Made by a program: the position numbers and the translations under genes. From assembly GCA_951799445.1 (NCBI GenBank), contig OX637290.1, positions 1,304,501 through 1,368,500 of the forward strand: a stretch of 64,000 nucleotides of DNA, read 5' to 3'. This DNA is from Pseudisothecium myosuroides (Eukaryota; Streptophyta; Bryopsida; Hypnales; Lembophyllaceae). The notes under the pieces are model-generated. The model saw only the letters and a list, made by a program, of their open reading frames with translations, was not told the DNA's origin and searched no databases. Positions 61,834-64,000 of this stretch are shown piece by piece (the stretch's first letter is position 1; every line of letters begins with the position of its first letter).

Positions 61834-61896
61834 GACCTATAGGCTTTGAGTTACAATGCTTTAGATTGTTAGATGTTTATATAGAGTTAAAACCTA
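60560..61896. repeat. Inverted-repeat pair enclosing a TTAA element
   Basis: TCTAACAATCTAAAGCATTG followed by TAACTCAAAG (about 60590-60620) is the reverse complement of CTTTGAGTTACAATGCTTTA and its continuation (about 61844-61875). The pair brackets the TTAA element at 60809, so that element appears to have landed inside another TIR or palindromic sequence. Confidence 0.55.
60809..61737 (-). repeat. TTAA-flanked element
   Basis: A 929 bp copy: starts TTAACCCCTAAAGTCCCATT, ends CTAGGACTTTAGGGGTTAA. Internal landmarks are shared with 2401 and 25375 (TAGTACAAGATCCTTTGGTT, GAAGCTTTGATTCATTCTAT). It belongs to a subgroup with 6070-6649, judging by the GGGACTTTAGGGG terminus of that copy. Confidence 0.85.
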
Positions 61897-62346
61897 TTGC
61901 CTGTAATGTGTGACAACTCATCTTCTTCCTCTGCAAATGAAAATTTTAAATTTTAAAAGAAAGTTTAACATGAATTGTAAAGTGCATGCATGTAACTTCA
62001 TTAGTGATTAACATGTCTATATTTTCCAAAGGTCGTGATGATATCTAAGAACAATAATAGTGAAGTACATCTAAAATTATTCTAATAAGCTGTTAGGCAA
62101 TATAGGTATGTTATAGGAATTAAAAATTTATTATTATACATTGGCATATACAATGAATACAAAGTGATTACATAACGTTGTTTTTGTTTTTGTGTTGTGC
62201 ACAAGCGCATTGTGCCAAGACCATATTGTGTCAACATGTAAGAGTGCAAAAATCAACTTCCAAGCATTACTAGGATAATTGCAATTGAACCTTCATATCA
62301 CACTAATTTGAAATATATACTGTGATGAAGGGTAGAGTCATTGATA
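61897..62346. other. Intergenic, nothing recognised
   Basis: AT-rich. A TA run lies at about 61806-61831, just inside the preceding repeat. Confidence 0.3.
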
Positions 62347-63242
62347 TTAACCCCTAAAGGACCAACCTCCTATTTTTAGCAAAATAGCAATTTTAGATAG
62401 GTATCTGTGATTAGAAATTTGCATATTTTAGGCCCAAATTTTAGTAAAAGTTGTAGACAATGAATATCTTTCATGTGAACAAAATTTTATAACATTTGGA
62501 AGACTGAGGCCAAACGATCCGGGCAGATAAAAAAAATCACTTTTTTCAAAAACAAAAATTTGAAATTGGTTTTTAAGATTTATATATATTTGCAAAGCTT
62601 TGAATCATTCCATTTCAATCAGTGAATCAAAAGTTATGAGAAATTTTAGTTTGCAAATAGTTATGAATTCTCTACTCTAAAATAAACTTTGAAAGTTGTT
62701 CATTTCATTCAATTTTCAATATTTTGGGAAAAAAATAAAACTGTAGAATGTAGATTGTTTATTACAATATAACAGCCATTGGAATTGGCATTTTTCAATT
62801 CTATAATTAACTTCTTAACAATTTAGTGTTTTGTACCATTCTCTACTTCTTTCTTCTTACCATTTTTTTTCTATATGTTATACAATTCCAAATGATCTAA
62901 AAATTTTCAAGCATATAGCCAACTTGCCCTAAAGAATGAATCCAAAGATTAACTACCATTTTGGACATTTTTTCATATAAATGTGACCTTAGGAAGTGTA
63001 GCTACCCTATTTTTTGCAGGGCCAAAAAAAGGATTTTTGCCAATTCAAACGCTAATATCTTTCAATCCGCACAATGGAAAATTTTGAAGTTTTTCCACAT
63101 TTATTTAACATGTCTTAATACAAGATCCTATGGTTACATGTGTCCAAAAATTTTTTTTTTTCCAAAATTTGGTACTTATGCTCAAACTGGCAATTTTCGA
63201 ACGTTTTGGGAGAAAACATAGTAAAGGAACTTAAGGGGTTAA
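62347..63242 (-). repeat. TTAA-flanked element
   Basis: An 896 bp copy: starts TTAACCCCTAAAGGACCAAC, ends AAGGAACTTAAGGGGTTAA (one base change in the right terminus). Same subgroup as 48105-49039 and 35640-36345. Confidence 0.85.
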
Positions 63243-63616
63243 TTAGTAGCTCTCCACCTATGAAGACCACTATGGTGAGTTTTTCATCACATCATGAACA
63301 AAATAAATATATATATATAGACAATGGTTCAATGCTTTTAGCATGCTAACAATGTTCAATTTGTATGAGGATTGAGGATTCCTATCTGAAATGTATAATT
63401 ACATTATGAACATGAAATTCTATAGTTGATATATGGTGTATCTATAATTAATATTTTCATTACAAAATATTAATTAATTATTTATATTATATATATATAT
63501 AATATTACATATCATCATTATATTTTCATTAAAAAAAATCTGGGTCTTGAGAAGGGCCATTTGACTTTTGGTCACAACGCAACTCTAGCGAAATTTTTAA
63601 TTTTAAAAAAAGGACT

Positions 63617-63643
63617 ATATTATTATTATTATTATTATTTAAA

Positions 63644-63690
<47 letters not shown>
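63617..63690. repeat. (ATT)n/(AAT)n palindromic microsatellite
   Basis: About eight TAT/ATT units run into about thirteen AAT units, forming a trinucleotide hairpin. The run of Leu or Asn codons in overlapping frames is a consequence of this. Confidence 0.9.
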
Positions 63691-63691
<1 letters not shown>

Positions 63692-64000
63692 TTTTTAATA
63701 TCCAATCCGACGGGGTACAAATGTGATACAAACTAGTAAAAATAATTATTTGTGTGGATTGGTGTCTCAATAATTGTGTCACAAGGTTGATTTCAGAGAA
63801 GAGGATGTATTCCAAAGTGAATATCACACAAAGTATTATAGTTATTTATGCTATTTTTGGATTAAAAATATAATAACTTTATGAAGAAGAAATCTATGTA
63901 TTTTTTTTGACAACCAATGTTTATCAACATTGACTACCATCTAATTTTTTCCTTTCCTTTGCATAATATATTTGAAGTTCTTAGTAGGCATGTTTTTCCA
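63691..64000. other. Window end, nothing recognised
   Basis: AT-rich sequence with no gene or repeat boundary visible. Confidence 0.3.

Overview
The window is AT-rich, repeat-dense plant nuclear DNA with very low gene density. The plant assignment rests on two gene families: an NPF (NRT1/PTR) transporter with the usual plant exon layout, and L-type lectin receptor-like kinases. It is supported by CACTA-type and mariner-type MITE termini typical of plants. I cannot name the species. The receptor kinases have an intron just after the P-loop, whereas angiosperm L-type lectin kinases are usually intronless, so a non-seed or early-diverging land plant is possible but unproven.

Layout: 1-10 kb holds only repeats: TTAA-flanked elements, a pair of short MITEs, and a 1.5 kb near-perfect inverted repeat sitting in a TA microsatellite. 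10.37-15.71 kb is a four-exon NPF transporter gene, complete in layout (571 codons) but with an in-frame TAG as the last codon of exon 3. 16-26 kb is a mosaic of TIR elements: three TTAA elements, a CACTA-like element with a nested mariner-type MITE, two AAGGTAAC elements and a foldback element. 26.5-32.3 kb and 50.1-54.0 kb are two copies of one segmental duplication in direct orientation, each with one lectin receptor kinase gene (copies A and B). Copy A alone carries a 1.85 kb CACTA-type insertion with an AAA target duplication, and copy B shows the empty site. A third, inverted, truncated lectin fragment lies at 56.3-56.9 kb. 38.9-44.0 kb is a large diverged inverted repeat, followed by a GC-rich tandem array. 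44.4-50 kb and 57-64 kb are again repeats.

The most striking non-genic signal is a family of about 0.9 kb non-autonomous elements that begin TTAACCCCTAAAG and end CTTTAGGGGTTAA. There are about ten long copies plus two short relatives, together about an eighth of the window. A paralogous empty site in the same window shows a single TTAA, so TTAA is the target duplication, as in the piggyBac superfamily. The kinase copies are nearly identical over about 2.5 kb including the intron, but clearly diverged on both sides, which points to recent gene conversion.

The only recognisable proteins are a putative membrane transporter and two putative cell-surface receptors. Nothing links them in one pathway. 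No tRNA, rRNA, CRISPR array or transposase gene was found.
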